This document shows positions 7,996 to 17,252 of a DNA stretch of 64,000 nucleotides, one piece after another. The notes below the pieces were generated by a model. The model was not told where the DNA came from and ran no database searches. It worked only from the letters and a program-made list of their open reading frames with translations. Source of the DNA: Oscillospiraceae bacterium. Lineage in GTDB: Bacteria; Bacillota; Clostridia; Oscillospirales; Oscillospiraceae. The stretch lies in contig JAAWQX010000007.1 of assembly GCA_022800755.1 (NCBI GenBank), forward strand, positions 32,427 through 96,426. The letters are read 5' to 3'. Every line of letters begins with the position of its first letter. Position 1 is the stretch's first letter. Made by a program: the position numbers and the translations under genes.

Positions 7996-8581
7996 ACAAG
8001 TCCTTAAAAATCAAATCCAGCAGTTCGTCCCGGCTGGTCCCCTTTTCCGCTGAGAACAGCAGCACCGGCGTATCTTCCGGCAACTCCAGCGTCTCACGAA
8101 TCCGCTGGACGTTCGGTTCCTGCTCGCTTTTTTTCAGCTTATCGCTTTTATTCGCCACCACCAGCATAGGACAGCCCGTATCCATGAACCACCGGGCCAT
8201 AGTCACGTCATCCGCCGTGGGCTTGTGCCGGGCATCCACGATCTGCACCCCCAGGGTGATAGCCCCCGGCGTATCGAAAAACTGCTCCATCAGCCTGCCC
8301 CAGCGGTCCCGCTCGGACTTGGAAACATTCGCGTAGCCATAGCCCGGCAGGTCCACAAAATAGACCGCCTGATCGATGGAAAAGTAATTGATATGCACGG
8401 TTTTCCCCGGCGTATTGCCCACCCGGGCAAAGTTTTTGCGGTTCAAAAGCCGGTTGATGACGGAGGACTTCCCCACATTGGATTTGCCGGAAAACACCAC
8501 CGTGGGCTTGTCCGTGAGAAAATCCTTGGGCGACACGACGCTTTTCAGAAATTCCGCGTTGTGCAGGTTCACTTCCGTCAC
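7994..8581 (-). CDS. engB: Ribosome biogenesis GTPase EngB (YsxC/YihA)
   Basis: A 195-residue TrmE-Era-EngA-EngB-type GTPase needed for 50S subunit assembly. The G motifs are GKSNVGKSSVINRL (G1), DLPGYGYA (G3), NKSDK (G4) and SAEKG (G5). It starts with GTG at 8581, overlapping the lon stop (GTGA), so it is coupled to lon. It is the last gene of the tig-clpP-clpX-lon-engB cluster, the usual order in Clostridia and Bacilli. Confidence 0.95.
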   Translation of the reverse strand: MTEVNLHNAEFLKSVVSPKDFLTDKPTVVFSGKSNVGKSSVINRLLNRKNFARVGNTPGKTVHINYFSIDQAVYFVDLPGYGYANVSKSERDRWGRLMEQFFDTPGAITLGVQIVDARHKPTADDVTMARWFMDTGCPMLVVANKSDKLKKSEQEPNVQRIRETLELPEDTPVLLFSAEKGTSRDELLDLIFKDL

Positions 8582-10980
8582 TGGCGCACCTCCACGGACT
8601 TTGTCTTCCGTCCGGGCTTACTGCCGGACCCGCGCTTTTTCTTCGGCATTTCGCACAAAGCGACGTCTAAAATATGGTCAACATGATCCGTGGTGACAAA
8701 ATTCAGCGCCTTGCGCACGTCCGGGTCGATGTCTTCCAAGTCTTTTTCGTTCTCTGCCGGGATGATAACGGTCTGCACCCCAGTACGCATGGCCGCCATG
8801 GTTTTTTCTTTCAGCCCGCCGATGGGCAATATCCGGCCCCGGAGGGTGATCTCGCCGGTCATGGCCACGTCCCGGCGCACCGGGATGCCCGTCAAGGCCG
8901 AAATCAGACCGATACACATGGTAATGCCCGCGGAGGGCCCGTCCTTCGGCACCGCGCCTTCCGGGAAATGGATGTGGATGTCTTTGGTCTTGTAAAAGTC
9001 CGATTCCAGCCCCAAAAGTTCGCTTCTGCTGCGGATATACGTCATAGCCGCCCGGGCGGATTCCTTCATCACGTCCCCCAGATTGCCCGTGAGTTCCACT
9101 TTACCGGTCCCCGGGATGACGCTCACTTCCACGTCCAGCACCTCGCCGCCCACGCTGGTCCAGGCCAGGCCGCGGACCAAACCGATCTCGTCCTTGGGAT
9201 AGATCAGGTCCTGATTATACCGGGGCACGCCCAGGTATTTTTCCAGCCCCCCGGCCTTGATGGACACCGATTTGCACTCCCCGGAAGCGATGCGGGTAGC
9301 TGTTTTCCGGCAGACCGCCGCCAGTTCCCGCTCCAGCACGCGCACGCCGGATTCCCGGGTGTACAGCGCGATGACTTCCCGAATCGCGTCATTACTGAGT
9401 TTCAACTGCGTGGACTTCAAGCCGTGCTTTTTCCGCTGCTTAGGCAGCAGATGGTCCTTGGCGATGTGGAGTTTCTCTTCATCCGTATAGCTGGACAGCT
9501 CAATGATCTCCATACGGTCACGCAGCGGCCGGGGGATCGTGTCCAGCGTATTCGCCGTGGTAATGAACAGGACCTCCGACAAGTCAAACGGCAGTTCCAG
9601 GAAGTTGTCCCGGAATTTGTCGTTCTGTTCCGTGTCAAACACTTCCAGCAGTGCGGAAGATGGGTCGCCCTTGTAGTCAGACCCCAGTTTGTCGATCTCA
9701 TCCAGCACCATAACGGGGTTCATGGTCCCCGCCTGCTGCATTCCCGTGATGATGCGGCCGGGCATGGAACCGATATAAGTCTTCCTATGCCCCCGAATTT
9801 CCGCTTCATCATGCACGCCGCCCAAACTCACCCGGCACAGCTTCCGGTTCAGCGCCCGGGCCACGCTCATGGCGATGCTGGTCTTGCCCGTGCCCGGAGG
9901 ACCCACCAGGCACAGCACGCCGCCCTTCATTTCTGGCGTGAGCTGGCGCACCGCGAGAAACTCGATGACCCGTTCCTTGACCTTGTCCAGCCCATAATGG
10001 TCCTCGTCCAGGATCTTCCGGGCCTTGTTGATATCCAGCGTCTCTTCGCTCCGCTGGTTCCAAGGCAATTCCAGGCACACATCCAGATAGTTGCGCAGCA
10101 CGGAGCCCTCCGACGATCCCATCGGTTGCTTCGCCAGGCGGTTCAGTTCTTTCAGCAGCTTTTCCTCGATCTCGCTGTTCAGGTGCAGCGCCAGAATCTT
10201 TTTGCGGTACTCGCTCAGTTCCTCATCGTCGCCGAACTCCCCTTCGCCAAGTTCTGACTGGATGGCGTGCAGCTGTTCCCGCAGGTAGAATTCCCGCTGG
10301 GAGCGGTTCACCCGCTCCTGGGTACCCGCGGTGATGGTCTGGTCAATCTTCGCGATCTGAATTTCCCGCTCCAAAAACCCGCACAGGGCTTCCAGCCGTC
10401 GGGAAGGCATCGGCTCTTCCAAAAGCCGCTGCTTTTCCTCCGGCTTGAGATAGATGCTCTGGGCCAGCACATCTGCCACGTAGGCCGGCTCCTGCCCAGT
10501 CACCACATATAAAAAGCTCTCCTGGGACACATTCCCGCTCAGTTCCGCGTACTCCGCGTATAAGCCCGCGCACCGGCGCAGCAGTGCTTCCGCCAGCACG
10601 GGGTTTTCTTCCTCCACATCCGGTACCGGCGTAACCTCTGCCAAATAGCATGCTGTCCGTTTGGTCAAGTGGCTCATGGTCCCCCGGGCCAAGCCGTCTA
10701 CCAGCACCCGGGAAGTCTTGCTCCCCGGCGTACGGAGGATCTGCTTGATCTTGCACACCGTACCTACATGGTACATGTCCTTTTCCTTGGGTTCCTCCAC
10801 AGCCGCATCTTTTTGAGCGGTGAGGAAAATAATCTGATCCCGGTTCATGGCCATATGCAGCGCTGCTTTCGACGCCGCACGCTCCACGTCAAAGGTGAGC
10901 ATGGTGCCGGGAAATACGGAAATGCCCCGGATGGGCAGCACCGGCATCCGGCGGGACTGTACAAACTGAAATTCGTCCAT
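8578..10980 (-). CDS. lon: ATP-dependent Lon protease
   Basis: An 800-residue LonA. The N-terminal substrate-binding domain (about 10-205) leads into a coiled-coil stretch, an AAA+ domain with Walker A GPPGTGKTS (about 352-360) and Walker B VMVLDEIDK, and a C-terminal protease domain with the catalytic serine in KDGPSAGITM and the catalytic lysine in GGLKEKTMAA. The length matches the family. A short basic tail (KKKRGSGSKPGRKTKS) extends the C-terminus. It sits between clpX and engB; a hairpin upstream may separate part of its expression from clpX. Confidence 0.96.
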   Translation of the reverse strand: MDEFQFVQSRRMPVLPIRGISVFPGTMLTFDVERAASKAALHMAMNRDQIIFLTAQKDAAVEEPKEKDMYHVGTVCKIKQILRTPGSKTSRVLVDGLARGTMSHLTKRTACYLAEVTPVPDVEEENPVLAEALLRRCAGLYAEYAELSGNVSQESFLYVVTGQEPAYVADVLAQSIYLKPEEKQRLLEEPMPSRRLEALCGFLEREIQIAKIDQTITAGTQERVNRSQREFYLREQLHAIQSELGEGEFGDDEELSEYRKKILALHLNSEIEEKLLKELNRLAKQPMGSSEGSVLRNYLDVCLELPWNQRSEETLDINKARKILDEDHYGLDKVKERVIEFLAVRQLTPEMKGGVLCLVGPPGTGKTSIAMSVARALNRKLCRVSLGGVHDEAEIRGHRKTYIGSMPGRIITGMQQAGTMNPVMVLDEIDKLGSDYKGDPSSALLEVFDTEQNDKFRDNFLELPFDLSEVLFITTANTLDTIPRPLRDRMEIIELSSYTDEEKLHIAKDHLLPKQRKKHGLKSTQLKLSNDAIREVIALYTRESGVRVLERELAAVCRKTATRIASGECKSVSIKAGGLEKYLGVPRYNQDLIYPKDEIGLVRGLAWTSVGGEVLDVEVSVIPGTGKVELTGNLGDVMKESARAAMTYIRSRSELLGLESDFYKTKDIHIHFPEGAVPKDGPSAGITMCIGLISALTGIPVRRDVAMTGEITLRGRILPIGGLKEKTMAAMRTGVQTVIIPAENEKDLEDIDPDVRKALNFVTTDHVDHILDVALCEMPKKKRGSGSKPGRKTKSVEVRQ

Positions 10981-11000
10981 AGGGGATTCCTCCTGACAAA

Positions 11001-11027
11001 AGAAGGATGGGTGCGGCCCATCCTTCT
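11001..11027 (-). promoter_or_regulatory. Intergenic hairpin between clpX and lon
   Basis: 11-bp arms (AGAAGGATGGG, 11001-11011, and its complement, 11017-11027) with a 5-nt loop. On the minus strand it is followed by TTTTG, so it resembles a weak or partial terminator just before the lon ribosome site. Confidence 0.6.
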
Positions 11028-11046
11028 GGTATTGACTGCTCCGTCT

Positions 11047-12336
11047 TCAGGCGTTCACGGCCTTTTCCGGCCGGCGTATCACAGTGGGCGCGCTGTTTCC
11101 TTCCACGCACTGCCTGGTGATGACCACCTTCTGGATGGTCTTATCCGACGGGACCGCATACATGATCCTGGTCATCAGCTTTTCCATGATACTGCGCAGG
11201 CCTCTGGCGCCGATCTCCATTTCCACCGCTTTGTCCGCGATGGCTTCCAAAGCGTCCTGCTCAAAGGCCAGTTCTACCTGGTCGTAGCCCATCATCGCTT
11301 GATACTGGCGGGTCAAGGCGTTTTTCGGTTCCGTTAAGATGCGCACTAAATCGTCCCGGGTCAAGCTTTCCAGGCTGGTGAGCACCGGCAGGCGGCCGAT
11401 CAACTCCGGGATGATCCCGAACTTAATCAAGTCATGCTGCTGGACATTGCGGAAAATCTCGCCGGTGTCCTTTTCCTTTTTACTCTTCAATTCCGCGCCG
11501 AAGCCCATGGTCTTGCGGTCCATGCGCTGTTCGATGATCTTTTCCAGCCCGTCGAACGCGCCGCCGCAGATAAACAGGATGTTGCTGGTATCAACCTGAA
11601 TGAATTCCTGATGGGGATGCTTGCGTCCGCCCTGGGGCGGCACGTTGGCCACGGTACCCTCCAGCAGCTTCAGCATTGCCTGCTGTACGCCCTCACCGGA
11701 TACATCCCGGGTAATGGACGTATTCTCGCTTTTCCGGGCAATCTTATCCAACTCATCAATATAAATGATGCCCCGTTCTGCCCGGGCCACGTTGAAATCC
11801 GCGGCTTGCAGTAGCTTCAGCAGGATATTTTCCACATCCTCGCCCACATAGCCCGCTTCCGTCAAGGTCGTCGCGTCCGCGATAGCAAAAGGAACATTCA
11901 ACATTTTCGCCAAGGTCTGGGCAAACAGGGTCTTACCGGATCCGGTAGGCCCGATCAGCAAAATATTGCTCTTTTGCAGTTCCACATCGCTGGCATCGCC
12001 GTACAAAATGCGCTTATAGTGATTATACACCGCCACAGACAAGGTGACCTTCGCTTCCTCCTGGCCGATGATATACGCATCCAGCCTGGCTTTCATCTCC
12101 ATGGGTGTAGGCAGGTGCTCCTCTTCCAAGCCAAGCTCCGCCACATAGGCGCGGTCCTCTACGATCAGATCGTCCGGCAAGTCGTCGTCTTGCAGGTCAT
12201 CCTGCATCATGTTCACGCACAACATGATGCAATCGTTGCAGATATACGCGCCGTTGCCCGCGATCAGCCGCTCCACAAGGGACTGCGGACGGCCGCAAAA
12301 GGAACATCTGATGCTGTTTTCGGTGTTTTTTGCCAT
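11047..12336 (-). CDS. clpX: ATP-dependent Clp protease ATP-binding subunit ClpX
   Basis: A 429-residue AAA+ unfoldase that feeds substrates to ClpP. The N-terminal zinc-binding domain carries CSFCGR and CNDC (residues about 11-37). Walker [13 protein letters not shown] is near residue 131 and Walker [11 protein letters not shown] near 191. The pore loop GYVGEDVE and the ClpP-binding loop region (around [13 protein letters not shown]) are present. It follows clpP by 39 nt. Confidence 0.97.
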   Translation of the reverse strand: MAKNTENSIRCSFCGRPQSLVERLIAGNGAYICNDCIMLCVNMMQDDLQDDDLPDDLIVEDRAYVAELGLEEEHLPTPMEMKARLDAYIIGQEEAKVTLSVAVYNHYKRILYGDASDVELQKSNILLIGPTGSGKTLFAQTLAKMLNVPFAIADATTLTEAGYVGEDVENILLKLLQAADFNVARAERGIIYIDELDKIARKSENTSITRDVSGEGVQQAMLKLLEGTVANVPPQGGRKHPHQEFIQVDTSNILFICGGAFDGLEKIIEQRMDRKTMGFGAELKSKKEKDTGEIFRNVQQHDLIKFGIIPELIGRLPVLTSLESLTRDDLVRILTEPKNALTRQYQAMMGYDQVELAFEQDALEAIADKAVEMEIGARGLRSIMEKLMTRIMYAVPSDKTIQKVVITRQCVEGNSAPTVIRRPEKAVNA

Positions 12337-12375
12337 CGTTTCCTCCGGTTTTCACGCTCAATGGCGCATAATCAT

Positions 12376-12957
12376 TCAGCGCTTCGTCACGATCTTGTCG
12401 ATCAGACCGTATTCCAGCGCCTCTTCAGCGGACATGAAATTGTCCCGCTCGCAGTCGGCGGTGATCTGCTCCACGCTCTTGCCGGTGTTGCCCGCCAGAA
12501 TTTGGTTCAAGCGTTTTTTGATCTCTTCCAGGCGCTTGAGGTGCAGCGCCATATCCGTCACCTGGCCCTGGGTCCCCGCAGAGGGCTGGTGGATCATAAT
12601 TTCCGCGTTCGGCAGGGCCAGGCGCTTGCCTTTGGCGCCGCTGGACAGCAAAAATGCGCCCATGGATGCCGCCATGCCGATGCAAATGGTGGACACGTCA
12701 CACTTGACGTATTGCATGGTATCATAGATTGCCATGCCGGCAGTCACGCTGCCCCCGGGGGAATTGATGTAAAACTGGATGTCCTTATCCGGGTCCTGGG
12801 CTTCCAGATACAAAAGCTGCGCCACGATCAGGCTGGCAGTGGTATCGTTCACTTCCTCGCTGAGGAAAATGATGCGGTCATTGAGCAGGCGGGAAAAAAT
12901 GTCGTAGGACCGTTCTCCCCGTGAGGTCTGCTCCACTACGTAAGGTACTAAACTCAT
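12376..12957 (-). CDS. clpP: ATP-dependent Clp protease proteolytic subunit ClpP
   Basis: A 193-residue serine peptidase forming the tetradecameric ClpP barrel. The catalytic serine lies in GMAASMGAF (about residue 98), the histidine in [12 protein letters not shown] (about 123) and the aspartate in CERDNFMSA (about 172). The length is standard. It lies between tig and clpX, and AAAGGAG sits ahead of the ATG. Confidence 0.97.
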   Translation of the reverse strand: MSLVPYVVEQTSRGERSYDIFSRLLNDRIIFLSEEVNDTTASLIVAQLLYLEAQDPDKDIQFYINSPGGSVTAGMAIYDTMQYVKCDVSTICIGMAASMGAFLLSSGAKGKRLALPNAEIMIHQPSAGTQGQVTDMALHLKRLEEIKKRLNQILAGNTGKSVEQITADCERDNFMSAEEALEYGLIDKIVTKR

Positions 12958-13015
12958 AAAGGTCTCCTTTGTTATACTCGCTTATCCAAAAGAGCGTTGC
13001 CGATCCGGACCTGTT

Positions 13016-14350
13016 TTATTCCTCCGTCGCGGCAGCTTTCAAAATCTCTTCCACAGCCGACTCTTCCGTCCAGGGCAGGTCCTTCGCGGTGCTGTAGATC
13101 AGTTCCGCGGCCTTACGGCAGCAAATATCCCGCTTGGCAGCGTCCATGTCAATCTTCTCTTTTACATCATCGGCGGTCATCTGATACGCCTCGGCGATCT
13201 CCTTGACCAGATCGTCGATCTCTTCCTCGGTCGCTTCCATCTTTTCAGCTTCCGCTACAGCACGCAGCAGCACATCCACCTTGGCATCCCGCTCCGCGTT
13301 GGGACGGGTCACTTCGTCAAACATCTCTTCGCTCATGCCCATCATCTGGACAAACTGCGCCTTGGAAATGCCGGACAATCCAAAGCTGGACGCATAATTG
13401 GACGCGATTTCCTCCAGCTTTTCTTCGATCATGGCTTCGGGGATATTGGTCTGCATATTTTCCACCGCCGCCAGGAGCAGACGGTTATGGAACTCGTCAT
13501 CCGCCTGGGACTGCCGGGTATTTTTCAGATTCTCGGCAATGCTGTTTTTATACTCTTCCACCGTGTCAAACTCGGACACATCCTTAACGAACTCATCGTC
13601 CAGCTCCGGCAGTTCGGTCTCCTTGACCTCGGACACCAGGCACTTGAAGGTGGCCTCCTTGCCCGCCAGAGACGGCTCATAATCCTCGGGGAATGTTACG
13701 ACAACGTCCTTGCTCTCGCCGGCGGACACGCCCACCAGCTGCTCTTCAAAGCCCGGGATGAAAGAACCAGAACCAAGCACCAGCGGATACTCGCTGCCGC
13801 TGCCGCCCTCAAATTCCGCACCGTCCACAAAGCCCACGAAATCGATGACCGCCGTGTCGCCCAGCTTCGCCGCGCGCTCCACGGTGTTGATCCGGGCGTT
13901 GCGCTGGCGTACGCTGTCGATCTCCTGCATCACGTCCTCGTCGGAGATCTCCACATACTGATGGGGCGCTTCCAGTTCCTTATACTGGCCCAGGGTCGCT
14001 TCCGGGTAGGTCGCGACGGTAAAGGAGATCAGGCAGGTCTTGTCATCCGCTACGTTGTAGTCGGTGATGGTAGGAATACCGATGGTCTCCGCGCCGGCTT
14101 CCTTGGCGCCGAACTCGAACGCCTCGTAAGCGATCTCGTTCACCGCGTCGTCATAGAACACGTCCTTACCGTACATTCCCTCGATCACCTGGCGAGGGGC
14201 CTTCCCCTTTCTGAAGCCCTGGATAAAAATATCCTTCTTGTTCTTCTGATAGGCAGCCGCCACGGCTTTTTCAAAAGCCGCGCTGTCCACTTCCACCTGG
14301 AAGCTGACGGTGCTGTTTTCCGTGTTTTTCTCAAAATTCTTATAATTCAT
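13016..14350 (-). CDS. tig: Trigger factor
   Basis: A 444-residue ribosome-associated chaperone and prolyl isomerase. The N-terminal ribosome-binding signature is GFRKGKAPRQVIEGMYG (around residue 43). The FKBP-type PPIase domain (about 150-240; GDTAVIDFVGFVDG, FIPGFEEQLVG) is followed by the helical C-terminal chaperone domain. ATG 14350 is preferred because GGAGGAG lies 8 nt upstream; the open frame reaches 14401. It is the first gene of the tig-clpP-clpX-lon-engB run. Confidence 0.95.
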   Translation of the reverse strand: MNYKNFEKNTENSTVSFQVEVDSAAFEKAVAAAYQKNKKDIFIQGFRKGKAPRQVIEGMYGKDVFYDDAVNEIAYEAFEFGAKEAGAETIGIPTITDYNVADDKTCLISFTVATYPEATLGQYKELEAPHQYVEISDEDVMQEIDSVRQRNARINTVERAAKLGDTAVIDFVGFVDGAEFEGGSGSEYPLVLGSGSFIPGFEEQLVGVSAGESKDVVVTFPEDYEPSLAGKEATFKCLVSEVKETELPELDDEFVKDVSEFDTVEEYKNSIAENLKNTRQSQADDEFHNRLLLAAVENMQTNIPEAMIEEKLEEIASNYASSFGLSGISKAQFVQMMGMSEEMFDEVTRPNAERDAKVDVLLRAVAEAEKMEATEEEIDDLVKEIAEAYQMTADDVKEKIDMDAAKRDICCRKAAELIYSTAKDLPWTEESAVEEILKAAATEE

Positions 14351-14406
14351 GGGGTCGACTCCTCCTATGTATCTATCTGCCCCCGGCAGATTTGCGTACA
14401 AAAATC

Positions 14407-14461
14407 AGCCGCAAACCGCTTTGCGACTGATATATTATATCACACTGTTTGGCAAAATCAA
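14407..14461 (-). promoter_or_regulatory. tig promoter and leader hairpin
   Basis: On the minus strand, TTGATT (14456-14461) and TATAAT (14434-14439) are 16 bp apart. Directly downstream, 9-nt arms at 14407-14415 and 14420-14428 with a CCGC loop form a hairpin (one G-T pair) at the start of the transcript. No run of T follows, so it may act in mRNA stability or heat control of the protease operon; that is inference. Confidence 0.6.
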
Positions 14462-14484
14462 TCTAATTTTCAAAGAATTTCCCA

Positions 14485-15180
14485 TCAGTTCAAAATTTTC
14501 TGCGGGACAAACTGCACATGGTCCGCGGACACCAGCCGGTACCGAGTCCCCCGGCTCTCCCCGGTGAACGCGAAGGCGCAGCCTTTATCGTGGATGTGTC
14601 CATACACACACATGGGTACTCCATACTGCTCCAGCAATTCCAGGATCTCCGGGCACTCATAGCCCTGATACCGGGGCGGATAGTGCAAAAAGACGTATTT
14701 CGTCCGCTCCCCCGCCGCTTTCAGCGACGCTTCCAGGCGCATGATCTCCCGGTCCATGACCTTTTTATCATGGGCGTCGCCTTTTTCCTCTTCAAAAAAC
14801 CAGCCCCGGGTGCCGCAGATGGCGGCATCTTCCCCGTAAAAATAGCAGTTATTGTGGAGGATAGACAAGTCCGAAAAGCCCTCCTGCGCAAAAAAGGCGT
14901 AAGCCTTAGACGCAGTGGACCACCAATAGTCGTGATTGCCTTTCAGGATGATCTTTTTCCCCGGCAGGTCATTGATAAACGCGAATTCCTCCCGAGCCGC
15001 GGCCAAACTCATGCCCCAAGCGCTGTCGCCGCAGAGCACAACGGTATCCTCCGGCCCCACAACAGACGCGAAGCCGGTCTTGATTTTTTCCATATAATCG
15101 ATCCACCGGCCGCCGAACACCTCCATGGATTTTCCGGTGCCGATGGACAAATGCAGGTCGCCGATCGCGTATAAGGCCAT
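14485..15180 (-). CDS. Metallophosphoesterase
   Basis: A 231-residue calcineurin-like phosphoesterase. All metal motifs are visible: GDLHLS (D-x-H) at the N-terminus, GDSAWG, GNHDYWW, a histidine in FLHYPP, and the final GHIH in YGHIHDKG. The substrate is unknown; the family hydrolyses phosphomonoesters or diesters with two metal ions. ATG 15180 (MALYAIGDLHLS) is chosen because the fold starts there and GCGAGGG precedes it; the open frame reaches 15375. It stands alone upstream of tig in the same orientation. Confidence 0.88.
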   Translation of the reverse strand: MALYAIGDLHLSIGTGKSMEVFGGRWIDYMEKIKTGFASVVGPEDTVVLCGDSAWGMSLAAAREEFAFINDLPGKKIILKGNHDYWWSTASKAYAFFAQEGFSDLSILHNNCYFYGEDAAICGTRGWFFEEEKGDAHDKKVMDREIMRLEASLKAAGERTKYVFLHYPPRYQGYECPEILELLEQYGVPMCVYGHIHDKGCAFAFTGESRGTRYRLVSADHVQFVPQKILN

Positions 15181-15227
15181 AATTCCCTCGCATATCCCGG
15201 TCATGGCCGGGCAAACTGTTTTCAAGG

Positions 15228-15246
15228 CCGCAAGGGACTCCCTTGC
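15228..15246. other. Short perfect hairpin in a divergent spacer
   Basis: 8-bp arms CGCAAGGG and CCCTTGCG with a 3-nt loop between the metallophosphoesterase and the DUF1540 gene. A second, 5-bp-arm hairpin CCCGG/CCGGG lies at 15195-15210. No convincing promoter boxes were found in this 96-bp spacer. Confidence 0.4.
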
Positions 15247-15276
15247 GCCAAATCTTTCCGACAGGAGACTATCAAC

Positions 15277-15462
15277 ATGGCTGTTTCCAAGAAAACCGGT
15301 ACCGATCAGTCTATCGGCTGTTCCGTGACCAACTGCACTTACAACGAAAATGGCTGCACGTGCGTGGCTCAGCACATCAATGTGAACAATGACCGCGCCA
15401 CCACCCAGGCGGAGACTTACTGCTCCACCTTTAAAAGCAAAGGGAATGTGTGCTGTGATTAA
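15277..15462 (+). CDS. DUF1540 domain-containing small protein
   Basis: A 61-residue cysteine-rich protein with the DUF1540 pattern: IGCSVTNCTYNENGCTC, then a hydrophobic-polar IxV segment, then TYCSTF and a terminal CC. Six or more cysteines suggest metal binding. Clostridia commonly carry several such proteins; their function is not established. An AGGAGA site precedes the ATG by about 9 nt. The stop codon lies inside the left arm of a long perfect inverted repeat. Confidence 0.8.
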   Translation: MAVSKKTGTDQSIGCSVTNCTYNENGCTCVAQHINVNNDRATTQAETYCSTFKSKGNVCCD

Positions 15463-15493
15463 TGATGCATCATCTGCGATGATGCATCATTAA
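15459..15493. repeat. Nested palindrome at the end of the DUF1540 gene
   Basis: Perfect 16-bp arms (15459-15474 and 15478-15493) separated by TGC. Each arm contains ATGATGCATCAT, which is itself a 12-bp palindrome, so the site can fold as one long hairpin or as two smaller ones. No T-run follows on either side. Confidence 0.7.
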
Positions 15494-15512
15494 TGGGATG
15501 CGGTCACTATGC

Positions 15513-15634
15513 GTGCGGACTTTGCCCGCACACTCCGTTGGCCGAGCGGTATTTTCGGGGCGGCGAAGCTGCCCCGAAAATGATCGGAATGCTTCGCGCC
15601 CACGAGCACGAATTCTGCGAAGCGGGGCCCCGCT
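15513..15634. other. Cluster of hairpins between DUF1540 gene and thrC
   Basis: Four further inverted repeats lie in a row: GTGCGG/CCGCAC (15513-15518 and 15526-15531), TTTTCGGGGC/GCCCCGAAAA (15552-15561 and 15571-15580), GCTTCGC/GCGAAGC (15591-15597 and 15617-15623), and the perfect 14-bp palindrome AGCGGGGCCCCGCT (15621-15634). No coding function is convincing. It could be a repeat element, a tandem terminator region or a structured RNA. Confidence 0.5.
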
Positions 15635-15644
15635 TTACTTACAT

Positions 15645-15728
15645 CTACATGAACAACCAAGGAAGCACCAACAGTACGGCAATGCTTAACATAACAGCCA
15701 CAATGATGTAGGTCGTTTTATCATCCAT
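15645..15728 (-). CDS. Small hydrophobic membrane peptide (27 codons)
   Basis: MDDKTTYIIVAVMLSIAVLL, then VLPWLFM and TAG: one predicted membrane helix of about 20 residues after a short charged N-terminus. AGGA lies about 9 nt before the ATG. It starts 28 bp after the thrC stop in the same direction and could be the last gene of the lepB-thrC run. No family is recognised; single-helix peptides of this size are often real but under-annotated. Confidence 0.45.
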   Translation of the reverse strand: MDDKTTYIIVAVMLSIAVLLVLPWLFM

Positions 15729-15756
15729 GCAATCAGTCCTGTCATTACAAGATGGA

Positions 15757-17238
15757 TTACTTTACAAATTCATCCACTACGCCCATCATAGCATGCTTTT
15801 CAACACAGCCGTTAAAGCGGGCGGTTTTTATTTTCAGCGCAGCCAGCGGGGACGGGGCGGGAACGCCGGTTTTTTCCGTCAGGCGCTCCAGTAGGACCGT
15901 GCCGGGCGCGTCGGTCTGCTCGCCCAGGGCGCGCAGGACGCTGTCGCAGAACTTGAACGGGCTGGCCGTGGACAGCACCGCTGTGGGCGTTTTGTCGCCG
16001 GTTTCCTTGCGGTAATCCTCCAATACGGACCAGGCCACGCCGGTGTGGGTATCCATGAGGTAATTTTGCGTCTGAAATACCTCGCGGATGGTATCCGCCG
16101 TGCGCGCGTCGTCGCAGCAGCCGGCGTAAAATTCCTTCGCCACCGCCTGACGAAGCGGCTCCGTCACCGTATAGCCGCCGCTGGTTTTGAGCTGCTCCAT
16201 GTAGGACGCCACCAGCTTGTCATCCCCACTCAGGCAGTACAGCAGGCGCTCCAGGTTGCTGGACACCAGAATGTCCATGGATGGCGAGGTAGTCGTATAA
16301 AAGGGCCGGTTCTTATTATATGCACCGGTGCGGATGAAATCCGTGAGCACATTGTTTGCGTTGGATGCGCACACCAGGGTTTTCACCGGCAAACCCATCT
16401 GCTTGGCGTACCAGCCCGCCAGAATGTCACCGAAGTTGCCTGTGGGAACGACGAAATTCATTGCATCGCCCAGTTTGAGCTTACCGGCGTTGACAAAGTC
16501 GCAGTAAGCGGAGAAATAGTACACGATCTGCGGCAGGAGGCGGCCCCAGTTGATAGAGTTCGCCGAGGACAAAAACCACCCCCGCTCCGTAAGCTTGGCG
16601 GCAAAGTCCGCGTCGCCGAAAATCGTCTTTACGCCCGTTTGCGCGTCGTCAAAGTTCCCCGACACGGCGGATACGAACACGTTTCCGCCGGATTGGGAGG
16701 TCATTTGCAGCTTTTGCACGTCAGATACGCCGTCCCGGGGGTAAAACACCACGATTTTAGTCCCCTTCACGTCCGCGAAGCCTTCCAGCGCGGCCTTGCC
16801 CGTGTCGCCGGAGGTGGCGACCAGGATGCATACCTGCCGCTCCTCGCCGCACTTTTTCAGGGATGCGGTGAGCAGGTAGGGCAGGATTTGCAGGGCCATG
16901 TCCTTAAACGCGCAGGTGGGACCGTGGTACAGTTCCAGTACGCCGGTGGCATCGTCCAGGAATTTCACCGGGGCAATCAGTTTGTCGTCAAAATTGTCTC
17001 CGTAAGCCGCCGTTACGTAGTGGATCAGTTCCTCTCTGGAAAAATCCTCCAGGTACTGTTCCATGATCGCCACGGCCCGGGCGCGGTAATCCATGGCGCA
17101 CAGGTCCCCCAGCTGCGCCTTGCTTACGGCCGGGATGGTCTCCGGGACGAACAGGCCGCCGTCCGGGGCCAAGCCCTGGGCGATGGCTTTCGCGGCGGTC
17201 ACTTTTTTGCTTTTGTCTCTCGTGCTGACGTACATCAT
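15757..17238 (-). CDS. thrC: Threonine synthase
   Basis: A 493-residue PLP enzyme converting O-phosphohomoserine to threonine. The N-terminal motif YVSTRDKSKKVTAAKAI and the PLP-lysine region HGPTCAFKDMALQILP (around residue 100) are the long-form (E. coli/yeast type) ThrC signatures; ATSGDTGKAALEGF and VVPTGNFGDILAGWYAK follow. ATG 17238 has GAGAGG about 10 nt upstream; GTG/ATG alternatives exist. It is 14 nt downstream of yraN. Confidence 0.93.
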   Translation of the reverse strand: MMYVSTRDKSKKVTAAKAIAQGLAPDGGLFVPETIPAVSKAQLGDLCAMDYRARAVAIMEQYLEDFSREELIHYVTAAYGDNFDDKLIAPVKFLDDATGVLELYHGPTCAFKDMALQILPYLLTASLKKCGEERQVCILVATSGDTGKAALEGFADVKGTKIVVFYPRDGVSDVQKLQMTSQSGGNVFVSAVSGNFDDAQTGVKTIFGDADFAAKLTERGWFLSSANSINWGRLLPQIVYYFSAYCDFVNAGKLKLGDAMNFVVPTGNFGDILAGWYAKQMGLPVKTLVCASNANNVLTDFIRTGAYNKNRPFYTTTSPSMDILVSSNLERLLYCLSGDDKLVASYMEQLKTSGGYTVTEPLRQAVAKEFYAGCCDDARTADTIREVFQTQNYLMDTHTGVAWSVLEDYRKETGDKTPTAVLSTASPFKFCDSVLRALGEQTDAPGTVLLERLTEKTGVPAPSPLAALKIKTARFNGCVEKHAMMGVVDEFVK

Positions 17239-17252
17239 AATACTCGTTCCTC

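Noticed and set aside
8674..10257. A 527-codon plus-strand frame opposite lon.
   Set aside because: It is a shadow of the well-supported lon gene and shows no protein-family features.
15493..15711. A 72-codon plus-strand frame beginning MGCGHYACGLCPH.
   Set aside because: It runs through four hairpins, starts inside the long palindrome and has no family match; the cysteine-rich start looks accidental.
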